56,509 nucleotides of DNA, taken from NCBI GenBank assembly GCA_026770615.1, contig MU631420.1, positions 111,718 to 168,226 of the forward strand, in the 5' to 3' direction. This stretch comes from Pavlovales sp. CCMP2436. Its lineage: Eukaryota; Haptophyta; Pavlovophyceae; Pavlovales. The translations under genes were made by a program, and so were the position numbers. The notes under the pieces are model-generated. The model worked only from the letters and a program-made list of their open reading frames with translations, was not told the DNA's origin and searched no databases. Below are positions 30,990 through 39,697 of the stretch, piece by piece; position 1 is the first letter of the stretch; each line of letters starts with the position of its first letter.

Positions 30990-31483
30990 TCAGAGATAGC
31001 GCACTGAAGGCCTCGGAGGTGGGTACGTTTGGTACCTTAGAGGAGGGTGCAGCTCTTCTGCGAGTTTAGCTGGTACTTCATCGATGTAATTTTGTTGTAT
31101 TGGTATTGGTATTGGTATTGGCATTGGTATTGGCATTTGTGGGGGCTGGGATGTATTAAACCCGTACTTTGCTGCGAGTTTGATTTCGCCGTTTCACCTC
31201 TGAAGCGGCTGCAACTCGACTCGCCTTTGCATCGGCAAGGAGCTCTACTCGACGAGCGTTCGCCTTGATGTAGTTGAGCCTCTGTTTTTCGGATACAGTC
31301 CGCTTTGCCTTCACAGGTGGTACAGGCACGACGCTGCTTCCTGGGTTTGGACTGGTACTGGGGCGGTCGGGGTGGCTATAGGGGTGCTTATAGGGGCGGA
31401 AACAGGTATCATAGCTGCAATCGTTATCTCTGCGACTTCTTCAGTTACTGCGCTGGTATGCGATGTCTCTTGTGCTTTTTCCA
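30990..31483 (-). pseudogene. Basic/Pro-rich PLV gene, broken
   Basis: From ATG at about 31483, MEKAQETSHTSAVTEEVAE reads to an Ala/Pro stretch and a stop near 31310. A second frame gives a strongly basic helix (RVELLADAKASRV, KRRNQTRSKVRV). A third gives Pro-Ile repeats coded by the TATTGG hexamer array at 31097-31138. It may be a minor virion or DNA-condensing protein; no family is recognised. Confidence 0.4.
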
Positions 31484-31668
31484 TTGACAGTAAAATTTGG
31501 CTTTATGATATACTATATCAACAGTTTGAATCTCTATCAGTAAATATACTATATCAACATTTTTAATTCAAATTCCCACCAAAATTCCCAAAGTAATTTC
31601 CAACATTATTTCAAAAATAGTCGGATAGTTCGATAGTCCGATAGTCAGATATAAATGAATTGTTACAG

Positions 31669-32151
31669 ATGGTGCTTCATCGACTATTTCTAGCCTCGGA
31701 TCAAGCCGACCGCTACATGATAGACTTAGACCGGACTGACTCTCTCCAGTTCGACCTGGCACCAGGAATCTCCCTTAAACCGCAAGAAAACATGTATGTT
31801 CGGCTTGGGTCTGCTAGCATACCAATCGTGCAGTGCAACGTGAATACCAAGAATAACAAGCTCGTTCTGTTCTACGGTGTATCCCAGACGCTGACGGTAA
31901 CAATCTCGGTTGGGAATTACACAAGTAGTACGGATCTCGCATTAGCCATGAATGCAACGGCCGGCTTCGGGTCAACCGGTCTTACTGTCGCTTACTCCAA
32001 ATTCTCAAATAAATTGACGTTTTCGCACAGCCAGACAGCATCGATAACTATTGTTACAGCGACAAGCACGATGCAGATTATCGGCATGAATAAATTGAAC
32101 AATCTCGTTGTTCCTTCGAGCGTGCCGACTACAGGGGATCGCGGGCAATAA
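31669..32151 (+). CDS. Candidate PLV minor capsid/penton protein
   Basis: The intact frame of 160 residues starts at ATG 31669 (MVLHRLFLASDQADRYM); a TTG nine bases earlier is not needed. The pattern is that of a single jelly roll: DSLQFDLAPGISLKPQENMY, VRLGSASIPIVQCNVN, NKLVLFY, LTVTISVGNYTSSTDLALAM, SKFSNKLTFSH. Similar short beta-rich proteins encoded just before the major capsid gene in PLVs are minor capsid (penton) proteins. The last residues (TTGDRGQ) are coded by repeat E, so the native C terminus may have been replaced. Confidence 0.6.
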   Translation: MVLHRLFLASDQADRYMIDLDRTDSLQFDLAPGISLKPQENMYVRLGSASIPIVQCNVNTKNNKLVLFYGVSQTLTVTISVGNYTSSTDLALAMNATAGFGSTGLTVAYSKFSNKLTFSHSQTASITIVTATSTMQIIGMNKLNNLVVPSSVPTTGDRGQ

Positions 32152-32195
32152 GAAGCTGTAGTGCACTGGACGTAATTAAAATTCCGAGGCTAATT

Positions 32196-32268
32196 GTACT
32201 ACTTCACTCGCGAGAGTGACGTCGTTATGAACCGACGATGACGGGTCTTGAGCGGAATAAATTATAAA
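32196..32268 (-). repeat. Dispersed repeat B, short inverted copy
   Basis: The reverse complement reads TATAATTTATTCCGCTCAAG to CGACGTCACTCTCGCGAGTG and is nearly the same as 23785-23845. It lies in the spacer between the minor capsid gene and the next small gene. Confidence 0.8.
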
Positions 32269-32287
32269 CTATAGCAAACATTTTTCG

Positions 32288-32646
32288 ATGCAGTTTGGTC
32301 GGTTTCTCGGGCGAGTTGTTGGATTTGAAGCTAAGGCGCTCCATGCAGTTCAGCGATTTGGTACCATGGCTGGGGAGTATCTTCACAAAGGATCAGCAAT
32401 CGGAGCTCGTGTTGCAAAGATTGCCAGGTCTGGTTTGGACGCTATCGACAGGAGTGATCTGATCTAGGCAGAGTCCCAGGTGTCGGCGAGTTAATCGGGG
32501 TCGGTCGTGATGCGTCTAACGTGATTGACATGGCTTCGCGGGTCGCCGGTAGAGCAGGCAATATTGCTTCACGCGTAGGTCAATCCAAGGAGCTACGGGG
32601 CCTTACCACGCAATTCGAACGAACTGCAAACTCGCAGGGTGGTTAA
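32288..32646 (+). pseudogene. Small PLV gene upstream of the capsid gene, one frameshift
   Basis: ATG 32288 starts MQFGRFLGRVVGFEAKALHA; the frame ends at TAG 32465-32467 after RSDLI. One base over, the sequence continues as RVPGVGELIGVGRDASNVID to QFERTANSQGG and TAA at 32644. Together they give about 118 residues, amphipathic, Gly/Ala/Arg-rich. Its position next to the capsid gene and its composition suggest a small virion protein such as a membrane-active or core peptide. Confidence 0.5.
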
Positions 32647-32782
32647 ATACAAAATTACAAAAATATACAAAAGATACAAAAAAGATACACACAAAAAAGA
32701 TTTTTAAGATGGTCCAAGATGAAACCAGGACGATGCTAAATAAAAATCTCGTGGTATGTCATAACCAACCAATTCAAGCGCT
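32647..32782 (+). promoter_or_regulatory. A-rich leader before the major capsid gene
   Basis: 32647-32708 is built from repeated ATACAAAA and AGATACA units and is almost free of T runs. A similar A-rich leader precedes the intact ORF at 25178. It may be a late promoter or leader of the virus. Confidence 0.35.
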
Positions 32783-34052
32783 ATGTCATCAGAAGCGCTC
32801 CCGGATTTTTTCAACTACGTTCCCCGCCCGGTTGCACCACATGCGAGATGATCCGCCATTATTTGACTTCAACTGGTGGTGTGACTTCGCAAACTGGTGG
32901 CAGCAAGGCGGAGCTCTCGATTCCATGCTGCAACCCAGGTCTGCACCTCGATCCCTCTCAGACGGTACTGTCTTTCCAGATCAACAACAATACCTCAGGG
33001 CCTATGACGCTTGAAGGTGGGGCTTACGCCATCATCCAGAGCATCGACGTCTTCTTCGGAGTGTCCACATTAGCTTGATCGACGAGTACGGTGCGCTGTT
33101 TGCGCTCACCCAGGACTTCACCACGGATCTTGACTCGCTTCGCAGCTCCGGAACGGTTCGCGGTGTGGCCGACTTCCTCCCCACGGCGGTAGCCTCTGCG
33201 GCAAACATTAAAGATGCATATTACGCCCGGAATGGTGCCACGATTGCCGCTGCTGGGAATCTCATGGTCGCACTCCCCCTGATGTCCGTTCTTGGAACGC
33301 TCGCTATGAAGGCAATTCTACTCAGCCAGCTCCAGGACTCGATTAAGCTCTAAATAAAATGGGCGACTCAGAACAACTGGGGGATTTTCGTGGACGCCGC
33401 AGCATCGACGACGGGGTGCACGGTCCACGACATCAAATTGCACATTAGCCAGGTCCGCCTCGACGGAGCGGTTGAGCGCGCTACGATGGACAGCCTCGGC
33501 GGGATTGTTCACTGCCCCACGCTAGACTACCAGCACTTTCGCTCTACCGTGGCCCCGAACTCCGGCTTTATTTCGATGCAGATCCCGATCCGTGTAAGCT
33601 CCGCATGCAATGTATTTATAATTCTGAGAGAGTCTGCGATAACTTACTCATTTTCACGCGAGATGATCTCCCAGCGCACTAAGTCAGGAATGGAATCGTA
33701 TAGATTCTGTGTCGGAGCTGCTGTCATCCCTCAAACGGCTATTAATTGCACTGGTAGTGCAGCGGAGGCTCGCTTTGAACTTGCTCGGACGTTCGGCTCA
33801 AGTGTTGCGGACACGGCCGCACGCTCGTGCATCTCGGCTGAACAGTACCTCACCGATGGAAACGCATTTGGCCTGTCCCTGCAGGCTTTTTCACAGACCG
33901 ATGCGCTATCCGATGGTATCTCGACGCGTAATATGCACGTTGTTTTCAAGTCGAAAATATCAGCTAGCAACCCTGCCTGCTACCTGGATGTGTGAGTGCA
34001 GCACGAGAAGATCATCGTGTGCCAGAACGGGCTGATGACCTATGAATCGTAG
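32783..34052 (+). pseudogene. PLV major capsid protein, multiple frameshifts and stops
   Basis: From ATG 32783 the frame reads MSSEALPDFFNYVPRPVAPH, then shifts by one base to RHYLTSTGGVTSQTGG and CCNPGLHLDPSQTVLSFQIN. A second shift near 33070 leads to LIDEYGALFALTQDFTTD. A TAA at 33351 follows DSIKL, and the same frame then continues through HDIKLHISQVRLDGAVERA, IVHCPTLDYQHFRSTVAPN and QIPIRVSSACNVFIILRESA. TGA at 33993 is followed in frame by QHEKIIVCQNGLMTYES to TAG 34050. The order of segments and total length (about 420 codons) match PLV double-jelly-roll capsid proteins. It cannot make a capsid as it stands. Confidence 0.85.
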
Positions 34053-34278
34053 AAGGAGAAGGAGAAGAAGACTCAAGACGCATGAGGCACAAAGAGACGC
34101 AAAAAAAGAAAAAGAAAGAAAAAACACTCATAAAAAACACCCACGAACACCATCAATCATGCGCACAAAGCGCGTCGATTGAAATCGAGTCCCATGGCCT
34201 AATCGGTCGATCGAAAATGATTCCAGCGGGTATTCTCTGCCTGCTCATTTTTGACTGCTTATTTTTGACTGCTTTAAA

Positions 34279-34352
34279 CTGTATTTACTTTTATATAGTT
34301 ATCTAAAAAATAATCTGAGAATTATAGGGACAACTTTTTGCAAATCAAACAA
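34279..34352 (-). repeat. Right terminal inverted repeat of the PLV
   Basis: CTGTATTTACTTTTATATAG, then CTAAAAAATAATCTGAGAAT and TTTTTGCAAATCAAACAA, form the inverse of the left terminus. The 49-bp tandem repeat begins only four bases further out. Confidence 0.87.
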
Positions 34353-34355
34353 GAC

Positions 34356-34551
34356 AACGCACTACATTACCTTCTCTGTGAGGCTCACAAGATCCCCACT
34401 ATGCAACGCACTACATGACTTTCTCTGTGAGGCTCACAAGATCCCCACTATGCAACGCACTACATGACCTCCTCTGCGAGGCTCACAAGATCCCCACTAT
34501 GCAACGCACTACATGACCTCCTCTGTGAGGCTCACAAGATTCCCATCATGC
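34356..34551 (+). repeat. Four tandem copies of a 49-bp unit abutting the PLV end
   Basis: Units start AACGCACTACATGACCTCCT and end CACAAGATCCCCACTATGC, at 34356, 34405, 34454 and 34503. They differ by a few bases. Related but more diverged units lie at the inner end of the left repeat C copy (17150-17260). Confidence 0.9.
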
Positions 34552-35083
34552 CCATCATGCCCATCATGCCTCCCAATCATGCCCCCATCATGCCCCCACC
34601 ATGCCGAGCGCTGGCTCTTTAACTGCTTTCAAGCGCCAAAAAGGCTACCGCAAAACCAAGGCCCAGCCCCGTGTACACCAATTAAGTCTGTGCACCCTAT
34701 GCCCCATCATGTCCCCACCATGCCTAGCGCTGGCTCTTTAACTGCGCTCAAGCGCCAAAAAGGCTACCGCAAAACCAAGACCCCAACCCCGTGTACACCA
34801 ATAAAATCTGTGCATGCTCCTCCATGCGCCAACACGATCCCACACCCCCCCCACCCCTCCCGCGATCCACGCAGAATCTACTAAATGAAATACACCACAG
34901 TGATCCACCGCGATACTACCAGGAATACCACCAGGAAACTATGGAGCACGTACCACGCATGCGCGAAAACACAGAATTCACATAAAACCCACGAACCGCG
35001 AGCAGGCTTTGCAGTTCTACACGGGATCACGCAAGATCACGAAAGCCCGTGGTCGAAAAAGAATTGGTGTACCGCTCATAGAG
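34552..35083 (-). repeat. Large dispersed repeat C, right copy
   Basis: This is the inverted counterpart of 16644-17200. It contains the 110-bp subunit twice (CGAGCGCTGGCTCTTTAACT to CCCGTGTACACCAAT, about 34603-34685 and 34720-34803). Its outer end stops about 20 bp from the RNase T2 stop codon. Confidence 0.9.
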
Positions 35084-35102
35084 TAGTGGGTGCACGTCGG
35101 TC

Positions 35103-35969
35103 TCACAGGCGGACGCTCGTGCAAAAGCCAGAGCGCGCGCACCGCACGCAGCCGCCCATGGACGAGCAGTCCGCGTCCCTCGCGCACGCTGGGCCATGGC
35201 GGTTTGGCTCGCATGTGACCGATGGCTGTGGCTCGGGCGCGAGCGCGGGTGCCGGCCCGCCCCCGCCGCACACCTCGGCGAAACTCGTGACGGGCGCGAG
35301 CTTCCAGGTGATAGTGCCGTGTGCGTTGCGCGAGCCGCACGCGGAGAGGAGAAGCTGCGAGTCGGCCAAATCAACGGTGTGGACGGAGTAGCCCTCCTTG
35401 GTCACCGCCGTCGCCATATCACCGAGGCTACCTGCGTTCTTTCTGACCTGGCTCATCACCTTGAGGGGGCCCTGTGCCAGCTGGCAGACCTGCGCGAAGA
35501 AGTCGTCCTCGGAGGCACTCCCGGCGCAAGTGCCGTGCTTGGACCACTCGTGCTCGACAAACCACTGCTGGTGGTCTGGATTGATCGACGGGGCGCTGTA
35601 GCAGGACGGGAGGCCAGGCTTGGGCGGCGCCATGCTCTTCGGCCGCAGGCACTGCGAGTTGCCGTACGGCGGAACCTGCGGCCACAGGCCGTGGACGGAC
35701 ACGTCGTCGTGGTGGTAGTAGCTCGGGCCGAAGCCGGTCTCGAGGGCGAGCACGCCGCACACCGCCGCGCCGCCGCAGTCCATGCCGCTGTGTGTGTCGC
35801 GCAACGCACCGCTGGGCTCGATGTCGAGGCCGGTGGAAAGCCAGCCGACGATGGCGACGGTGCCGACGATGGCGACGGTGCCGACGGCGGCGAGCAACGC
35901 GGGCCAGCGTGCCGTCGGTGCGCGGTCCTCGTGCAGACCGTACGACGGCTCCGGGCTGGCCTTCGCCAT
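35103..35969 (-). CDS. RNase T2 family ribonuclease, membrane-anchored, Cys-rich tail
   Basis: The predicted protein has 288 residues from the ATG of MAKASPEPSYGLHEDRA. It contains both catalytic signatures: CAS1 in SVHGLWPQ (93-98) and CAS2 in EHEWSKHGTC (139-148), with both catalytic His present. These enzymes cleave RNA through a 2',3'-cyclic phosphate and act in the secretory route, vacuole or outside the cell. A hydrophobic segment (ALLAAVGTVAIVGTVAIVGW) begins at residue 24 after a polar stretch, so it is either a signal anchor or an internal signal peptide. The C terminus adds a Cys-rich module (CEPNRHGPACARDADCSSMG) with eight Cys, absent from typical T2 enzymes. The end lies next to repeat C. 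Confidence 0.88.
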   Translation of the reverse strand: MAKASPEPSYGLHEDRAPTARWPALLAAVGTVAIVGTVAIVGWLSTGLDIEPSGALRDTHSGMDCGGAAVCGVLALETGFGPSYYHHDDVSVHGLWPQVPPYGNSQCLRPKSMAPPKPGLPSCYSAPSINPDHQQWFVEHEWSKHGTCAGSASEDDFFAQVCQLAQGPLKVMSQVRKNAGSLGDMATAVTKEGYSVHTVDLADSQLLLSACGSRNAHGTITWKLAPVTSFAEVCGGGGPAPALAPEPQPSVTCEPNRHGPACARDADCSSMGGCVRCARSGFCTSVRL

Positions 35970-36399
35970 TCGGTGCGCCGTTCGTTCCAGGCGGCGCAGC
36001 GATCGACCCGTTGGGTCCGGCGAAGAAGCTCAAGCGACTCCCTCGCTTTTTTTTACGGAACCCCCCCCCAGCCCCTTTTTTTTCGGCCAAGGAGCAGGAG
36101 GAGAGCTAGGCCTCACCCGACCTCGTGCTGCGCCCTGCACTACGGGTCCCGCACCGCCACGGGTGCCAGTATCTGTTGGAAATTAATGTCACATGTTTGA
36201 GTTCTGAGCACACGCAGGGTCTGCGGCGGCCGAGGTGGTACCAGCAACGGCAAGCAAGGTAGCGACGGGCTTCTCGCTTCTTGGGGTCCATATCCAGACG
36301 CCTCCAGCCGGCTGCGCCGACTAGCAACTGCAGCGAGGGGTCCAGTTTTAAAAAGCTGTCCGTCTCCGTCAGCCTCGTGGCGTGGAACGCTCCGGCCGC
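35970..36399. promoter_or_regulatory. Divergent promoter region, RNase T2 / RRP1
   Basis: The spacer contains a T run and C run (36050-36080) and TTTTAAAAA at 36346-36354, 46 bp before the RRP1 start. Promoter function is inferred. Confidence 0.35.
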
Positions 36400-38031
36400 A
36401 TGAGCACGGAGCACGGCGGCGCGTTCGCCAAGCAGCTGGCGAGCAACGGTGTGCCCTCTACCCACCGGCTGTGCATGCACTTGCCACCGCTCGTGCGCTC
36501 GCCCCGTCCGCCGCCCCTCCCGAGCCACTCGGACTGACGCGTGCCGTCCGCGCCCCCACCCGCGCGGATGCACGCAGACAAGAAGACGCGCGACAAGGCC
36601 GTCAAGGTCGTGCGCAAGTACCTGGCCGCCCGCGCGGACCCAACGCCGCAGGACTACCTCAAGCTGTGGAAGGCGCTCTTTTATTGCATGTGGCACTCCG
36701 ACAAGCCGCTGGTGCAGCACGAGCTCGCCGCGCAGCTGGCGGCGCTCGTGCACGTGATGCCCACCTTCGAGGCGTCAGCGCTCTACTTGAGCACCTTTTG
36801 GGCGACGATGGCGCGCGAGTGGCAGGGCATCGATCACCACCGGCTCAACAAGTTCCTCACCCTCATGCGCCGCGTGTGCTTCGAGAGCTTCGAGCTCCTC
36901 AAGAAGCAGGGCTGGGCGGAGGAGCGCGTGCTGGCCATCGCACAGGTGCTCGAGGAAGGTCCGCTCTCACACCGGCTCGGAGCGTCGCAGTCGGGGATTC
37001 GCACGCACGTGTGCGACGTGTTCGTGCCCGAGCTGCTGCGCGCCGGCTGCGAGAGCGCCAACGTGACGCACTTGCTGCTCGAGCCTTTCTTTGGCGCGCT
37101 CGGCAGCGCAAAGGACAGGCCACTGCTCTCCCGCCTTGCAGCCTCCGTCTTCGAGCCGCTCGCCATGCCCGAGACCACGCCCGCCGACGGGATCCGCGGC
37201 GACGACAGCGAGGAGGAGGAGGAGGCGGCGGCGCCCAAAGCACTGCCCTTCAACGCGCCCTTTGTGGCCGCGCGGCTGCTCGCCATCGCTTCAGACACCG
37301 CCACGCAGCCGCACAACCGCGAGCTGGCCCACTCGCTGCGCGACCTCTTCGACGCGCCCACGGCGCAGGCGGGCAAGAAGGCGGGCAAGAACGCGGCGGC
37401 CGGCGGCCTCGCCTCGCTGCAGGCCACGCTCAAGGACCTGGTGCGCGACGACGCCAAGAAGAGCGGCAAGAAGAAGGGGCCGTTGGGCAACGAGATGAAG
37501 CTCGAGGTCACCACCGCCAAGCGCAAGGTCTCCACGGAGGACGCGGCGAGGCTCATCAAGCATTCGCGCAAGGGGCTGCGTGAGGAGGTAGAGACGCTCC
37601 TCCGCGCGCCCGAGCCTGAGCCCGAGGCTGCGCCCGCGCGCAAGAAGGTGAAGGCGGACAAGCCGGGCAAGCCTGTGGCCGAGCGGGCCGCCGAGGAAGC
37701 GCCCGCGGAGCCGGCGCCGGCGAAGTCGCCCAAGCGCGCCGCCAAGAGGGAAAAGCCAGCAAAGGGGGAGAAGCGCGCCAAGGGGGAGAAGCGCGCCAAG
37801 GCTGCCGACAAGGCGCGCGAGGACGAGGAGCGGCCGAGCACGCCCGTCTCGAGCGGGGGCAAGGCGCGGCGGCGGTCGGTCTCTTTCTCGCCCGTGCTGC
37901 AGCACGTGCGCGAGTACGAGATGGACGGTCCGAGGAGACACATGACGCCGCTGCGCATCATCAAGGAGCTGCAGAGTGGGGGTGGCTCCATGCGCAACGC
38001 CTCGCCCAAGAATGGCACGCGGCGAAGCTGA
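36400..38031 (+). CDS. RRP1: RRP1/Nop52-like ribosome biogenesis protein, two exons
   Basis: Exon 1 is 36400-36448 (MSTEHGGAFAKQLASN) and exon 2 is 36578-38031, with a 129-nt GT-AG intron. The phase-1 join completes an Asp codon and gives a 500-residue protein. The first 220 residues are the Nop52 domain: KVVRKYLAARADPTPQDYLK, WKALFYCMWHSDKPLVQHEL, then DHHRLNKFLTLMRRVCFESF. Relatives act in the nucleolus in processing 27S pre-rRNA to 25S/28S and 5.8S. The C-terminal half is Lys/Ala/Glu-rich (GEKRAKGEKRAKAADKA), typical of nucleolar proteins. RRRSVSFSP near the end fits an RVxF-type protein phosphatase 1 docking site, as known for vertebrate RRP1B. A frame starting at 36541 that omits the first exon would be wrong. 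Confidence 0.88.
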
Positions 38032-38963
38032 GTGCCCCGGTCGCCAAATCTTTGATTCGAGGCGTGCCGACTCTTTTCCGTGCTGCTCACGGTTCTTCCA
38101 GCTGCGCTGCTTTCATGGCACGCTTAACGTACGCGTGCAGTCTTTCTCAGACGGCCAGAGGGGCGGTCTTACTCCTAGCTATATTTTTTATGGGATTTTC
38201 TCAAAAGTGACTAATAGTTAGTTCTAAAGTAAGAAGTAAACAAAGAACATCTAACTCATTTAATAAAATAACTTGACTGAATTCACACACGTCACACCCG
38301 TCAGCAGTGCCGCGTTGCCGTTGGTGGTGCCGGGTGGTGGCTTCATGCGATCCATCAATGTCACTGTGTTAATGATGGTGTCAATATTAGTGGCGGGAGG
38401 CACGCTCCTGCGGTCCCACCGCTGACGCAGACCGATTGGGGTATTCGTTAGAGCTTTTGCCTAAGTTTAAGTTAATTAGGTACTAAACTAGAAGATCAGA
38501 CTATCACGTAACTAGGATGCAGCTTCATGGTTGCCGTACGTGTCCATTTTCGTTCTCCCGAGCGGAGACTTGAAAGTTATGCTCTAACTAAAGACTAAAG
38601 AGGCCAATAAAAAGCCCCATTCATTCGCTGAGCGTGCAATAACTAATTTTACATGCGCAATAAAATGCGAATTTTAATTCATGTGACGTATCCTATTTGC
38701 ATATGATTTAGCCAGGGATGACCGCCAAAAGGTTGTTAAGTAAGTGCCCCTACTTAGGGCTGCACCAGGGGTGCGTTTGGCACATCTGAGGAGACCTAAG
38801 TAGACTGCCCTACTCGCTCAGAATTGTGGCTCGGTTACACAGTAATAATACCTTTACTGACAACGTCCTCAAAAATAGAAAGAAAAAAAACGTGACTGTC
38901 ATACGCGTGTCATTTTGTAGTAACCCCCCCCCCCTTCCCCCCCCCCCTTGTCCTTCTGAAGGA
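38032..38963. other. Intergenic region, no gene seen
   Basis: AT-rich to mixed sequence, with a run of C (38926-38948) at the end. No gene or RNA is recognised. Confidence 0.4.
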
Positions 38964-39258
38964 GGGTACGTTCAACGTTATTTTAGAAAAAAAATAACAA
39001 GGGGGGGGTACGTTCAACTTAAGCGCCGCAGGCGAAGAAAAAATGACGTAGGGGGTACGTTGAACGTTATTATAAGAAAAAATAACGAGGGGGGGTCGTT
39101 CCGGCAGCCTCTGATGACTGATCGCAAAAAGCCAAAATGGAGTGAGGGGGGGGTCGTTCCGCCCGATCGTGGCCGCAGGCCGCGAGCTCGAACGTAGGAG
39201 GGGTACGTTCAACGTTCGCGGCGGCAGGCTGCGGGGTAGGGGGGGTACGTTCAACGTT
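38964..39258 (+). repeat. Cluster of G-run plus ACGTTCAACGT palindromes
   Basis: GGGTACGTTCAACGTT-type units occur at 38964-38979, 39001-39020 (last part changed to CAACTT), 39051-39068 (GTTGAACGTT), 39199-39216 and 39241-39258. Each is preceded by three to eight G. Between them are GAAAAAATAACG and GGGGGGTCGTTCCG motifs. It lies beside MITE copy 2. Confidence 0.8.
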
Positions 39259-39276
39259 CACCTCCCATTTCCCAAA

Positions 39277-39697
39277 GGGTCGAAATCCGAATTAGTGGCG
39301 AGTGCTGGGGGAAATCGCACAAAAATCCGGTGAATATCATCCGGTGTAATTCACGAAGCGGAGGTGGTGCACAAAAGTTAGTTGCGGATTCGTGAATGGG
39401 GCGCCGCCCCATTCACGAATCCGCAACTAAGTTTTGTGGACCACTTCGGGAACCATGACTTTCTTTTCGCTTCCGAACGCTGAGAATCGGAAATGTTAGT
39501 TACCTTTAGTATGTTCTCGACCCCAGAGGCACACGAGATGCACACGAAGTGGGCTCCAACCGTCGAGGAGGGCTCTATTCGTCAACAGCTATCGAAACTT
39601 AGCGCGCAGGGGCGAACGATGTCTACTTCTTCGATCCGGCCACCGCTTTTCCCCCTCCCCAGTGCGGAATCGCGCCACTAATTCGGATTTCGACACC
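39277..39697 (-). mobile_element. Fold-back MITE, copy 2
   Basis: The 421-bp element has the same terminal inverted repeats as copy 1 and reads in the opposite orientation. Its off-centre hairpin has a perfect 26-bp stem at 39378-39403/39405-39430 with a one-base loop, extended with two mismatches to about 39365/39443. The stem sequence differs from copy 1 at matched positions on both arms. Confidence 0.9.

Larger units (their letters stand above)
19137..34353. mobile_element. Integrated Polinton-like virus (PLV), decayed
   Basis: A 15.2 kb block with lower GC than the host genes is bounded by inverted terminal repeats (19147-19232 and 34279-34352). It encodes a PLV-type gene set: major capsid protein (32783-34052), candidate minor capsid protein (31669-32151), packaging ATPase (30126-30892), lipase (25779-26413), an F5/8C-domain structural protein (26482-28633), an SF1 helicase (23421-24792) and several unknown genes. 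Most genes carry frameshifts or in-frame stops, so this copy is a fossil. I found no recognisable protein-primed polymerase, retroviral-type integrase or tyrosine recombinase. The exact ends and target-site duplication are not resolved. Relatives infect or integrate in haptophytes and other algae. Confidence 0.88.

Noticed and set aside
19137..34353. Interpretation as a giant-virus (NCLDV) insertion or a classic Polinton
   Set aside because: The length, inverted termini and small virion module suit a PLV. No NCLDV core genes beyond the shared capsid/ATPase type are seen, and no retroviral-type integrase or protein-primed polymerase of Polintons was recognised.
35985..36753. Open frames across the RNase T2/RRP1 spacer on both strands
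   Set aside because: They lack domains and conflict with the RRP1 two-exon model, which gives a family-like N terminus.
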